Source: JAFGBI01 sp964454025 (lineage in GTDB: Bacteria > Myxococcota_A > Polyangia > Polyangiales > Polyangiaceae). Taken from it: 64,000 nucleotides of DNA. Positions 1 to 10,435 of this stretch are shown here, one piece after another. The DNA lies in the NCBI GenBank assembly GCA_964454025.1, contig CAYVRP010000021.1:1-64000 (forward strand), written 5' to 3'. The position numbers and the translations under genes were made by a program. Below the pieces are notes generated by a model. The model was not told where the DNA came from. It did no database searches and saw only the letters and a list, made by a program, of their open reading frames with translations. Position 1 is the first letter of the stretch. Each line of letters opens with the position of its first letter.

Positions 1-20
1 CCAAAGATATCACCCCTTGC

Positions 21-1208
21 TCAGGGAACCCACTCCGGTGCCGCCGCGCGCGCGGACGCGCGCGCCCGCGGTCGGCGCCGTGTGCCCGCGACGATCACCA
101 GCGCCCCCGCGGCGCCGAGCAGGGCGGCGAACGCCGCCGCCGGGACCCCGCGGCCGTCTTCGCCGCGGCCGGCGCGCTCGAAGGCGTCCCGCAACACGAG
201 ATCGGGCTGCGCCCCGACGATCCGGGTCCCGCCGATGTAGAGCTTGGGGGTCATCGGCATCCCGCCGAGGGGGAGCAGCGCCCGCTCGCGCTCGACGCGG
301 GCGCGCGTCGCCGGATCCGCGCGGCAGTCCGCGAAGGCCACCGGATCGAGCCCGAGCGCGGCCGCGATCCGGTCGATCTCGGGGGGGTCGAGCGTCTCCG
401 CGCGGAACAGCGCGTCCGCCATCTCGTCCCCGTTCCCTTGCAGCTCGGCGCAGGCGGCCGCGGTGGCCGCGTCGAAGGAGTTGGGGTGCGACGCGAGCGG
501 GGTGAGGACGCGGACGAAATGCGCCCGTTCCCCGTACTCCGCGAGCAGCGCGGTGAGGCGCGGGTGCAGAACCCGGCAAGCCTGGCACTCGAAATCGGAC
601 AGCTCGACGACGTTGATCTTGCCGGGAACGTACCGCTCCCGGATCGGTCCCGGCACCGGCGGCTGCACCCGCACCAGCGGCCAGGCGATCGGCGCCGCCA
701 CCGCGAGCGCCCCCAGCACCACCCAGGCCCAGGGGCGAAGCGGATCCTCCGGCGCGTCCCCGCGCGTCCCCGCCGCGAGGGGCACCACGCTCTCGGCGCG
801 CGCCCGCGCCGTGACGAGGAGCCCCGCGGCGGCGGCCGCCGCGACCATCGCCGCGACGTCGGCGACCACGCACCACCGGCAGAAGGCGCCGACGACGAGC
901 CCCTGATGCAAGAGAAGAAGGGCACCGATGACGCCGCCGGCGATCGCGGCGGTGTTGCCGAGTCGAGCGATCCCGGGGAGCCGCCGGGCCAGGGTCATCG
1001 CGTACAGCACCGTGAAGGCGACGACCCCGAGGGCCGGCACCGGGACCCGCCCCCCCACCCAGCCGTACTGGAGCTTGACCCGCAGGCACCCCACGGTCCC
1101 GCAGTAGGCGGCGTCGCGGGCGAGGTAGTCGACGAGCAAGCCCGTGCTGGCCGCGAGCGCCACCATGATGCTCACGCGTAGGAGCACGAGCAGGAGCCGG
1201 TCGCGCAC
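21..1208 (-). CDS. VKOR-DsbA fusion, disulfide-forming oxidoreductase
   Basis: This looks like a natural fusion of a vitamin K epoxide reductase-type membrane domain to a thioredoxin-fold DsbA-like domain, which introduces disulfide bonds into exported proteins using quinone as acceptor. The first 135 residues hold several membrane segments with a loop pair C36/C41 and an active-site C110-x-x-C113 (CRWC). After another membrane helix the C-terminal half has a periplasmic thioredoxin-like domain with C208-Q-A-C211 and a 'MTPKLYIGG' cis-proline region. The 395-residue length fits bacterial VKOR-Trx fusions. The GTG start at 1208 is preceded by GGGAGG at good spacing. It is divergent from rnr across a C/G tract with an assembly gap. 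The last residues form a final hydrophobic helix followed by a basic tail. Confidence 0.85.
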   Translation of the reverse strand: MRDRLLLVLLRVSIMVALAASTGLLVDYLARDAAYCGTVGCLRVKLQYGWVGGRVPVPALGVVAFTVLYAMTLARRLPGIARLGNTAAIAGGVIGALLLLHQGLVVGAFCRWCVVADVAAMVAAAAAAGLLVTARARAESVVPLAAGTRGDAPEDPLRPWAWVVLGALAVAAPIAWPLVRVQPPVPGPIRERYVPGKINVVELSDFECQACRVLHPRLTALLAEYGERAHFVRVLTPLASHPNSFDAATAAACAELQGNGDEMADALFRAETLDPPEIDRIAAALGLDPVAFADCRADPATRARVERERALLPLGGMPMTPKLYIGGTRIVGAQPDLVLRDAFERAGRGEDGRGVPAAAFAALLGAAGALVIVAGTRRRPRARASARAAAPEWVP

Positions 1209-1257
1209 GGAGCCTCCCTATAGGCGGGATCGCGGCGGCCGTCACGCGACCCCTAGC

Positions 1258-1440
1258 GCCGGCCGTCCCCCCCCCCCCCCCCCCCCCCGGCGGCGGGGGG
1301 GGGGCGCGGGCGCCGCCGCGCCGACCCNNNNNNNNNNCCCACGAGCAGGTGCCGGGCCCGCGCCGCCCCCCCCCCCCCGCGGGCCCCCGCCCGCCGCCCC
1401 GCCCCCCCCCGCGCCCGCCCCCCCCCCCCCCCCGCGACCA
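1258..1440. other. C/G homopolymer tract with 10-N assembly gap
   Basis: The divergent interval between the VKOR-DsbA gene and rnr is almost pure C and G on one strand. It has runs of more than a dozen C (about 1267-1288 and 1420-1432), G runs near 1296-1304, and ten Ns at 1328-1337. Ten Ns is a common scaffolding placeholder, so the true length here is unknown. Translations that cross it are meaningless. Any promoters of the two flanking genes probably lie in or beside this tract. Long one-strand C runs could form G-quadruplex or i-motif structures, or could simply be degraded consensus at a hard-to-sequence site. Confidence 0.9.
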
Positions 1441-1475
1441 CGGGCGGCGGGTGAGGTAGAAGGGCACCTACCGGA

Positions 1476-3914
1476 ATGCCCCTCCTTCCTTCCCGCGGCG
1501 ACGTCGTCCGCTGCCTCCTCCACGCCGGCCGCGCCCTGCACGCCCGCGAAGTCGCCGCCCGCCTCTCGGTGACCGCCGCCGCCTACCCCCGCCTGCTCGA
1601 GCTGCTCGACCAGCTCGCCTTCGACGGCAGCCTTCGCCGCTTGCCTGGATCGCGGTTCCGGGCCGCGGGGGCAGGCGCCGAGCGCCCGCCCTCCTGGGAG
1701 GGGACGCTGACCGTGAACCCGCGTGGGTTCGGCTTCGTCGCCGCCCCCGGGCACGACGACCTCTACGTCGCCCCGGACGGGATCGGTGCCGCCCTGCATG
1801 GCGACCACGTCGAGGTCACACCGCTGACGCGGACCTCCCGCGGCGTGGAGGGGAGGATCGAGCGCATCGTGGCTCGTCGCCCGCCCCGGATCGCCGGCGT
1901 CCTCCGGCGGCGTGGTGAGAGCGTCTGGCTCGAGCCGGACGACGCCCGCATCCGAGGCCCCATCACGATCGTCTCCGAGGGCCAGAGCGGCGACCGGGGC
2001 GGCCCGCGCGCCGCGCTCGACGGCTCCGCCGCTGTCGCCAGCATCCCGCGGTTCCCCGAGTACCCTGACGAGCACCCCGTGGCGACTCTGGTGGCGGTGC
2101 TCGGCACGCCGGGCCACCCTCAGGCCGAGGTCGCCAAGATCCTGATCCGCGAAGAGCTCACGGAGGAGCACTCGGAGCGCGCCCGCGCCGAGGCCGCCGC
2201 CCTCGCGAGCGCGGGGCTCCCCGCGAGCGCCGACGGCCGCGAGGACCTCACCGAGATCCCACTCCCGGCCATCGATCCGGAGGACGCGCGCGACCACGAC
2301 GACGCCGTCTGGGTCGCGCGCACCGAGCGCGGCTACCGCGTCTGGATCGCGATCGCCGACGTCAGCGAGGCGGTGACGCCGGGCACGGCCCTCGACGCCG
2401 AGGCTCAGGCCCGCGGGGCCAGCCTCTACCTGCCGGATCGGGCCATTCCGATGCTCCCGCGGGAGCTCTCCGCCGACGCGTGCTCCCTCCTCCCGGGCGT
2501 CGATCGGCTCTGCCTCTGCGTCATCGCCGACCTCGATCGCGACGGTCGAGTCGAGCGCTCCGAGATCGTCGAGGGTGTGATGCGCTCGGCCGCGCCGCTC
2601 ACCTACGGGGGGGTCGCACGCGCGCTCGGGTTCGACCCCGAGGGGCCGCGGGAGCCGGCCGCGGAGGCCCTGCGCGAGGGGCTCGCGGCCGCGGACGAGG
2701 TCGCCCGCAAGCTCCGTCGGACCCGGTTGCGCCGCGGCGCCCTCGACCTCGATCTCCCCGAGCCCCGCGTCCTCCTCGACGGCGAGAACGGGATGCCGAC
2801 CGCCGTGGTCCGGCACGCCGCGAGCCCGGGGATCCGGCGCGCGTACCAGATCGTAGAGGAGCTCATGCTCCTCGCCAACGAGCTCGTCGCACGCTTCCTC
2901 CTCGAGCGGGGCCAGCCCGCCATCTACCGGGTGCACGCCCCCCCCGACGACCAGAAGCTGGAGCGGCTCGCCGAGGTCTGCGAAACCCTCGGCGTGGCCT
3001 GCGACCTCGAGGCGATGCTGGAGCCGAAGGGGATCGCGCGGTGGCTGGCCGAGGCGGCCGAGCACCCACGCCGGGCCGTGCTCGACATGCTCCTGCTGCG
3101 CTCGCTCAAGCAGGCCCAATACGACGTCGAGAACATCGGGCACTTCGGCCTCGCCTCCGACGCGTACCTGCATTTCACCTCCCCCATCCGGCGCTACCCG
3201 GACCTCGAGGTGCACCGCGCGATCAAGCACCTGTTGCGCGGCGGCCGCGCGGACGCCAGCCCCGAGGCGGTCGAGGCGCTGCGGCTGAAGGCCGCCGCGG
3301 CCAGCACGCGTGAGCGCGCCATCGCCGACATCGAGCGAGAGGTGACCGACCTCTATCGCGCCATCTTCATGCAGGACCACATCGGCGACGTGTTGGTAGG
3401 GACGGTGACGGGCGTGACCGCCAGCGGCGTCTTCGTCAGCCTCGACGACCCCTTCGTGGACGTCCTGGTGCGGATCGACGCCCTGGGCCCTGATCAGTAC
3501 GAAACCACCGAGGACGAGCTCGCCGTGGTGGGCGTGCGCTCGGGGGACAGCGTCGCGCTCGGCGACCGGATCACCGTCGAGATCGAGGACGTCTCGCTCG
3601 CGCGGCGCACCGTCACGGCACGCCGACGGCCCCCTGCCGAGGTGATGGAGCTGCTCGCGCGGCGCCTCGGCCAGCGCGGCCGCAAGGGGAAGGGCGCCCG
3701 GCGGCTCGCGCCCCAGGGTGCGCGTGGCGCCCTGCGTGATCGCCAGGCGCGGCCCGGTTCCCGCCGGCGAGGTGAAGATCCGACCCGCGATGACCGTCGC
3801 CCCCGACCGCGGGTGCACGGGCCAGCGCGACCGACGGTGGGCGGGGGCCCGGCGCGCTCGGCGAGCGGGCGCCGGCGGCGGGTGACGGCCAAGAAGGGGT
3901 CCCGCCGCCGCTAG
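1476..3914 (+). CDS. rnr: Ribonuclease R (3'-5' exoribonuclease)
   Basis: This is a processive 3'-to-5' hydrolytic exoribonuclease that degrades structured RNA in the cytoplasm. The order is an N-terminal winged-helix region (about 1-65), cold-shock-type OB domains ('WEGTLTVNPRGFGFV', 'LYVAPDGIGAALHGD'), the RNB catalytic domain from about residue 255, and a C-terminal S1 domain (about 635-715). The metal-binding motif IDPEDARDHDDA gives D267, D273, D275 and D276, equivalent to the conserved aspartates of RNase II/R. The last 90 residues are a basic, low-complexity Arg/Lys/Gly/Pro tail, as often seen in RNase R. The ATG at 1476 follows GAGGTAG. The gene stands alone on this strand, with a minus-strand gene converging on it. 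Confidence 0.95.
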   Translation: MPLLPSRGDVVRCLLHAGRALHAREVAARLSVTAAAYPRLLELLDQLAFDGSLRRLPGSRFRAAGAGAERPPSWEGTLTVNPRGFGFVAAPGHDDLYVAPDGIGAALHGDHVEVTPLTRTSRGVEGRIERIVARRPPRIAGVLRRRGESVWLEPDDARIRGPITIVSEGQSGDRGGPRAALDGSAAVASIPRFPEYPDEHPVATLVAVLGTPGHPQAEVAKILIREELTEEHSERARAEAAALASAGLPASADGREDLTEIPLPAIDPEDARDHDDAVWVARTERGYRVWIAIADVSEAVTPGTALDAEAQARGASLYLPDRAIPMLPRELSADACSLLPGVDRLCLCVIADLDRDGRVERSEIVEGVMRSAAPLTYGGVARALGFDPEGPREPAAEALREGLAAADEVARKLRRTRLRRGALDLDLPEPRVLLDGENGMPTAVVRHAASPGIRRAYQIVEELMLLANELVARFLLERGQPAIYRVHAPPDDQKLERLAEVCETLGVACDLEAMLEPKGIARWLAEAAEHPRRAVLDMLLLRSLKQAQYDVENIGHFGLASDAYLHFTSPIRRYPDLEVHRAIKHLLRGGRADASPEAVEALRLKAAAASTRERAIADIEREVTDLYRAIFMQDHIGDVLVGTVTGVTASGVFVSLDDPFVDVLVRIDALGPDQYETTEDELAVVGVRSGDSVALGDRITVEIEDVSLARRTVTARRRPPAEVMELLARRLGQRGRKGKGARRLAPQGARGALRDRQARPGSRRRGEDPTRDDRRPRPRVHGPARPTVGGGPARSASGRRRRVTAKKGSRRR

Positions 3915-4220
3915 ATCGGAGCCGCGCGACGGGAGGCAGTCGCCTCAGGCGGGCGAGGCCCTCGTCACTCCACGAACGGCAGGCCTGGCTCGCCTTCGCG
4001 CTCGCCCTGGTCCTCACGTCAGCGCCGTGCCGGGCCGTAGCGGCGGCCGAGGCGCGTCTCCGCCCAGCGACCCCGACGCCCCGGCGCCCTCGGCCGCGAC
4101 GCCCACTCGAGCGCTGGGACCGAAGAGGGCGCGGACCCTGGAAACCGCAGATCATTGCCCCTCCGCGCCTAGCACGAAGCCCAGACCGCGACTCGGACGA
4201 CCCCCGCGTCGAAGGGCGCG
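3915..4220. other. Convergent intergenic region, no gene seen
   Basis: These 306 bases separate the convergent ends of rnr and the membrane-protein gene. I see no start codon with a ribosome site, no tRNA and no convincing terminator. A weak GCCTC/GAGGC stem at about 3942-3958 lacks a T tract. One plus-strand frame spells a hydrophobic stretch followed by Arg/Pro-rich residues, but no ATG, GTG or TTG precedes it in frame, so I do not call it. Confidence 0.6.
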
Positions 4221-6035
4221 TCACTGCGACAGCAGGACTTCCAGGTCAAGCGGTCCCAGCCGACGGCCGCTGGCCCGCGCCGCGACGGCCGCGGCCAGAG
4301 GGTCCGTCGCCGGCTCCGCGCCGAGCAGGTCGAGGAGCCGGCGCGCCGAATCGTGGTCTCCAAGCAGCAAGAGCACCGCCGCCTGCTCGCGAACCCGCTT
4401 CACCAGCACGGTCCCGGTGGCCGTACGCCCGCGACGGCCCTCCTCGCCCACGGCGGCGAGCACGCGGGTGAGCGAGGGCAGGACGGCCTCCAGACGCGCG
4501 CTCCGGTCCGAGCGCCCGAGTGCGTGAGGCGCGAACCGGGGCCAGGTCATCCCCGGTGTCAGGTGCGAGAAGAGCCGCGGGTCCCAGCGCGGGTCCACCT
4601 CGACGTAGAGCGGCCTCGCGTCGGCCAGCGTGGACAGCGCGTACTCCCCCGGCCGCCCCTGCACAGCGAGGTCGCGCAGCAGCCCGGCCAGGGCCGGCTC
4701 GCGCGCGAGTAGCCGCCGGGCGACGGCCGGCTGCTGCGCGCGCGCGAGCCGGACCACGACGACGTCTGGTCGCTCCCCGCGGACCAGGGCCGCCGCGCGG
4801 AGGCGACTGGCCGTGGGCTCGCTCCGGGCGAGGACCATCGCGCGGGGCGCCAGTCCCGCGAAGGCCTCGTCCGTCCACGTTTCCGTCGCGTCCGCGTCGA
4901 GGCTCCGCGGCGCGAAGGCCGCGTCCTCGGCAGCCACCAGCGCGAAGGTGAAGTGCAGCACCACCAGGAGCACCGCCACCGGGCGAGCGAACGGGAGGCG
5001 GGCCCGCTGCGATCCGAGCGCCAGGGTCTGGACGCCGAGCGCGGCCGCCGCGGCCAACGCACCGATCGCGGTGAGACGGCATGGCCCCCCGGAGCCCGGC
5101 TGGGTCGTCAGCGAGGGGATCCGAGTGAGCAGGTCGCCCACGACGAATGGCAACATCGACAGGACGACGGGCCGCGTCTTGACGCGGGCGACGCCCCAGA
5201 GCGCGCCCCCCGCCGCGAGAAGCAACGGTAGAGGCCCGATCTGCCGCTGCCAGGCCCCGGCGATCTGCCAGGGATCGAGCTTCGCTCCGACCGGGAGCCA
5301 CCCTCGGGCACCGCCGGGCGAGGGCGGGTCCAGCCAACCGAGCCACGCCTCCGCTCGCACCACCAGGGCGAGCGCGACCAGCAGCACCCCCAGCCCGAAC
5401 CCGAGCGCCCCGGCCGTCGCCAGGCGCCGGGTGAGAGCCCGTGGGACGACGCCGCGCGCGGCGCCGATCCCGAGCAGCGTCGCCGCCCCGACCCCCCCAT
5501 GCTCGCCCAGCGCCAGAGCGGCCAGCAGACCGCCGGCGCACAGGCGGCGCCCGTCGAGCCCAGGCGACGCCGCCGTGACGGCCAGCGCGCCGAGGCCGAG
5601 CGCCACGCCGACGGCCCCGCCGCCAGGCGCGGCGGCGGCCGTCTGCCAGCTCTGTGCGAGGGTTGCCATGACGGCCGCCGCGAGCGCCAGGGCGGCGCCG
5701 AGGACGGGGGTTGCCGCGTTGGCTCGGAGCAGGCGTCGGGTGAGCTCGAAGAGGGCCAGCCCCGCCGTCCCCGCGGCCAACGCCCCCAGCGCGGCGATCC
5801 GCAGCCATCGACCCCCGACCGGAAGCAGGACCATGGCCGGCGCCAGGAGGTCGGTGACCACGCCGTCGCCTGCGGCCGGCGTGAGCGCGAGCGCCCGTAC
5901 CACCGCGGGATCACCGGTCCAAGTGCTGCTCGCCTCGCACCGGAAGGAGACGCCGACGCAGGGGACCGCGAACGCCAGCCAGGCGCAGAGGGGCTCGAGC
6001 CAATGCGAGCCCGGCGCAGACCGAGCGGCGCTCAT
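4221..6035 (-). CDS. Polytopic membrane protein, DUF2723/glycosyltransferase-like
   Basis: This is a 604-residue protein with about ten hydrophobic segments in its first 370 residues and a soluble C-terminal half. The overall plan resembles bacterial GT-C-like proteins of the DUF2723 group: a multi-spanning part with a small loop between the first helices, then a soluble domain with lines such as 'RPDVVVVRLARAQQPAV' and 'RPLYVEVDPRWD'. The usual N-terminal Asp-Asp/Glu metal motif of GT-C enzymes is not obvious; the first loop reads 'FRCEASSTWTGDPAVV'. A catalytic role is therefore uncertain, and a lineage-specific membrane protein is equally possible. The start is ATG at 6035. It is a single gene between convergent rnr and divergent aspS. 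Confidence 0.6.
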   Translation of the reverse strand: MSAARSAPGSHWLEPLCAWLAFAVPCVGVSFRCEASSTWTGDPAVVRALALTPAAGDGVVTDLLAPAMVLLPVGGRWLRIAALGALAAGTAGLALFELTRRLLRANAATPVLGAALALAAAVMATLAQSWQTAAAAPGGGAVGVALGLGALAVTAASPGLDGRRLCAGGLLAALALGEHGGVGAATLLGIGAARGVVPRALTRRLATAGALGFGLGVLLVALALVVRAEAWLGWLDPPSPGGARGWLPVGAKLDPWQIAGAWQRQIGPLPLLLAAGGALWGVARVKTRPVVLSMLPFVVGDLLTRIPSLTTQPGSGGPCRLTAIGALAAAAALGVQTLALGSQRARLPFARPVAVLLVVLHFTFALVAAEDAAFAPRSLDADATETWTDEAFAGLAPRAMVLARSEPTASRLRAAALVRGERPDVVVVRLARAQQPAVARRLLAREPALAGLLRDLAVQGRPGEYALSTLADARPLYVEVDPRWDPRLFSHLTPGMTWPRFAPHALGRSDRSARLEAVLPSLTRVLAAVGEEGRRGRTATGTVLVKRVREQAAVLLLLGDHDSARRLLDLLGAEPATDPLAAAVAARASGRRLGPLDLEVLLSQ

Positions 6036-6080
6036 TCCTGGCTCGTTGCCACGCCGGGCGACTGCTGGCCACTTTCTGGC

Positions 6081-6124
6081 CCCGCGCCCGGCTCCGCCCC
6101 CGCGCCCGGCTCCGCCCCCGCGCC
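6081..6124. repeat. 18-bp tandem repeat, about 2.5 copies
   Basis: Two perfect adjacent copies of the 18-base unit CCCGCGCCCGGCTCCGCC lie at 6081-6098 and 6099-6116, with a partial third copy to 6124. The array lies in the divergent interval between the membrane-protein gene and aspS, upstream of the probable aspS promoter. It is short and GC-pure; replication slippage is the simplest explanation. Confidence 0.85.
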
Positions 6125-6175
6125 GGGCGCTCGCTCGCTTGGCCCTATCGTGCCGAGCTGGCGCGGCGCCCTCCG

Positions 6176-6204
6176 TTGTCTCACCCGTCGAGGCGCGCTA
6201 TCAG
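6176..6204 (+). promoter_or_regulatory. Probable aspS promoter
   Basis: A -35-like TTGTCT (6176-6181) and a -10-like TATCAG (6199-6204) are separated by exactly 17 bases. Transcription would start near 6211 and leave a leader of about 28 bases before the aspS TTG at 6239, with an AGAAAGGG ribosome site in between. The -35 element matches those proposed for gyrB and the 17607 lipoprotein gene. This is inferred from pattern only. Confidence 0.5.
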
Positions 6205-6238
6205 CCGCGACCGGTCTTCAGCAGAAAGGGCACCCACC

Positions 6239-8407
<2,169 letters not shown>

Positions 8408-8669
8408 TCGACGTCGCCACCCGCCCCGAGCGCCGCCGCCGCGGCGTGGGGCGGTCGCTGGTCGCGACCGCGCTCGCCGCCGGGCTCGACCGCGGGCTCC
8501 GGCTGGCGCTCCTCGAGGTGCGGGTGACCAATCGCGCCGCCATCGCCCTGTACGAGTCGGCGGGCTTCGCCGCCGATCGCGTCCGGCGCGGCTACTACGC
8601 TGACGGCGAGGACGCCCTCGAGATGTCGCTCGAGTTCGCCGCGCTCGCCCGCCCTCCCCGCCGCGCTCC

Positions 8670-9509
8670 ATGCCCCCCCCGCCCGCACCGCCGACGGGCG
8701 CGCCCTGCCGGCATCAGACCGTCCCCCTGCTCCGACGCGACAGCGCGGGCAGCGCCTACCACGTGCTCACCTTCGAGGTACCCGGCGAGCTCGTCGCGAC
8801 CCCCGGCCAGTTCGTCATGGTGCGCGGCGCCGAGTGGGGTGATGCCCCGCTGCTGCCGCGCCCGATGAGCCTGCTCTCCGGCGGTGCGACCCCCGCGATC
8901 TTGGTGAAGGTGGTGGGCGAGGGGACCACGCGCATGGGCCGCGCCGAGCCCGGCGAGCCCTTCACCCTGGTGGGGCCGCTGGGGCGCGGCTGGTCGGCGC
9001 CCGATCTCCGGCGCCGCCCCTTGCTGGCCGCGGGCGGCGTGGGCGTCGCGCCGCTGCTGTACCTGGCCCGGGAGCTCGCAGCCGCGGGCCGCCGACCGCT
9101 CGCCGTGTACGGCGGCCGGTCGCTCCGCGACCTCCCGCTCCACGAGGACCTCGCCCGGGTCACCGATCTGCGCCTCACCACCGAGGACGGCTCCCGGGGG
9201 ATGCGCGGCCGCGTCACCGACGCGCTCGAGTCGCTGCTGGCCCCCGACGTCGAGATCTTCACCTGCGGCCCCCACCGTATGATGGCCGCCGTCGCGGATC
9301 TCGCGGCCGCCCACGACGTGCCGTGCCAGGCCTCGCTCGAGGCGCCGATGGCCTGCGGCTACGGGGTCTGCCTGGGGTGCTCGGTCCCCGCGGCGGACGG
9401 CGGCTACCTTTACGCCTGCCAGGAGGGGCCCTGCGTCGACGCCCGGCGCATCGCCTGGCACGTCGCGCCCCCGTCGCGCGCGGGGGGGCAGGGGGCGACC
9501 GCGCCATGA
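8670..9509 (+). CDS. pyrK: Dihydroorotate dehydrogenase B, electron-transfer subunit
   Basis: The FAD and [2Fe-2S] subunit of class 1B dihydroorotate dehydrogenase, passing electrons from PyrD to NAD+. It belongs to the ferredoxin-NADP reductase fold: an FAD-binding barrel with 'RPMSLLSGG', a nucleotide-binding domain with 'LLAAGGVGVAPLLYLA' and 'FTCGPHRMM', and a C-terminal cluster site with four cysteines in 'CGYGVCLGC' and the following 'YACQEGPC'. Its 279 residues are slightly long for the family, because the first dozen residues are Pro-rich. The start could lie a little downstream. Its TGA overlaps the pyrD ATG (ATGA), so both subunits are probably translated together. Confidence 0.93.
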   Translation: MPPPPAPPTGAPCRHQTVPLLRRDSAGSAYHVLTFEVPGELVATPGQFVMVRGAEWGDAPLLPRPMSLLSGGATPAILVKVVGEGTTRMGRAEPGEPFTLVGPLGRGWSAPDLRRRPLLAAGGVGVAPLLYLARELAAAGRRPLAVYGGRSLRDLPLHEDLARVTDLRLTTEDGSRGMRGRVTDALESLLAPDVEIFTCGPHRMMAAVADLAAAHDVPCQASLEAPMACGYGVCLGCSVPAADGGYLYACQEGPCVDARRIAWHVAPPSRAGGQGATAP

Positions 9510-10426
9510 CCACCCGGACGACCATCGGCGGCTTGACGCTGAAGAATCCCGTGCTCACGGCCTCGGGGACCTTCGGCTACGGCCTCGAGTACGAGCCCTT
9601 CTTCGACGTCGCCGAGCTCGGCGGGATCTGCACCAAGGGGCTGAGCCTGCTGCCCCGCGCCGGCAACCCGCCGCCGCGGATCTGCGAGACGCCCGCCGGC
9701 ATGCTCAACGCCATCGGGCTCGCCAACGTGGGCGTGGAGGCGTTCTGTGCGGAGAAGCTCCCCCGCCTCCGGGAGCGCGGGGTGACGGTGATCGCCAACG
9801 TCTTCGCCAGCTCCATCGACGACTTCGTCGCGCTGGCGAGCCGCCTCGACGGCGAGCCGGGCGTGCACGCCATCGAGCTGAACATCTCCTGCCCGAACGT
9901 CAAGCAGGGGGGGATCGAGTTCGGCCGTGATCCCCAGCTCAGCGCCGAGGTCACCGCCGCCGTCCGCAGCGCCACCCGGCTACCGCTCTGGGTCAAGATG
10001 AGCCCGGAGGCGGGAGACCTCGCCGCGGTGGCGCAGGCGTGCCAGCGGGCGGGAGCCGATGCGCTGACGGCCATCAACACCATCCGAGGCATGGTCATCG
10101 ACCCGGAGCGGATGTGTGTGCGGCTGGCGAATCGCACGGGCGGCCTGAGCGGACCCGCGATCCGCCCCATCGCGCTGCGCATCGTCTGGGACCTCGTCGG
10201 CGTGGTCGACATCCCGGTGATCGCCATCGGCGGGATCGCCACCGCCGCCGACGCGCTGCAGTTCCTCCTGGCGGGGGCGCGGGCAGTGCAGGTCGGCACG
10301 GCCAGCTTCGGGGATCCCTCCGCGGCGCTCAAGGTCGTCCAGGGGATCGAAACCTTCTGCCAGCAACGCGGCATGTCCGTGGAGGACCTGATCGGCCGCG
10401 CCCGCACCGCGGCCCCCCCGCACTGA
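9506..10426 (+). CDS. pyrD: Dihydroorotate dehydrogenase B, catalytic subunit
   Basis: The FMN-containing catalytic subunit that oxidises dihydroorotate to orotate, the fourth step of de novo pyrimidine synthesis. It has the class 1 hallmarks: 'LKNPVLTASGTFGYG' at the N-terminus, 'ELNISCPNVKQGG' with the catalytic cysteine of class 1 enzymes, 'LWVKMSP', 'NTIRGM' and the C-terminal FMN phosphate site 'IGGIATAADALQFLLAGA'. At 306 residues it has the usual class 1B length. The pairing with pyrK confirms subclass 1B, which uses NAD+ rather than quinone. The ATG at 9506 overlaps the pyrK stop. The lipoprotein gene follows after 9 bases, with GAGGAG just after this stop. Confidence 0.96.
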   Translation: MTTRTTIGGLTLKNPVLTASGTFGYGLEYEPFFDVAELGGICTKGLSLLPRAGNPPPRICETPAGMLNAIGLANVGVEAFCAEKLPRLRERGVTVIANVFASSIDDFVALASRLDGEPGVHAIELNISCPNVKQGGIEFGRDPQLSAEVTAAVRSATRLPLWVKMSPEAGDLAAVAQACQRAGADALTAINTIRGMVIDPERMCVRLANRTGGLSGPAIRPIALRIVWDLVGVVDIPVIAIGGIATAADALQFLLAGARAVQVGTASFGDPSAALKVVQGIETFCQQRGMSVEDLIGRARTAAPPH

Positions 10427-10435
10427 GGAGTAGCC

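Noticed and set aside
1242..3818. 858-codon open frame on the minus strand
   Set aside because: Antisense to rnr and runs through the N gap; a shadow of GC-rich coding sequence.
3990..4080. Signal-peptide-like hydrophobic frame after rnr
   Set aside because: No in-frame ATG, GTG or TTG upstream after the preceding stop, and the continuation is Arg/Pro-rich without pattern.
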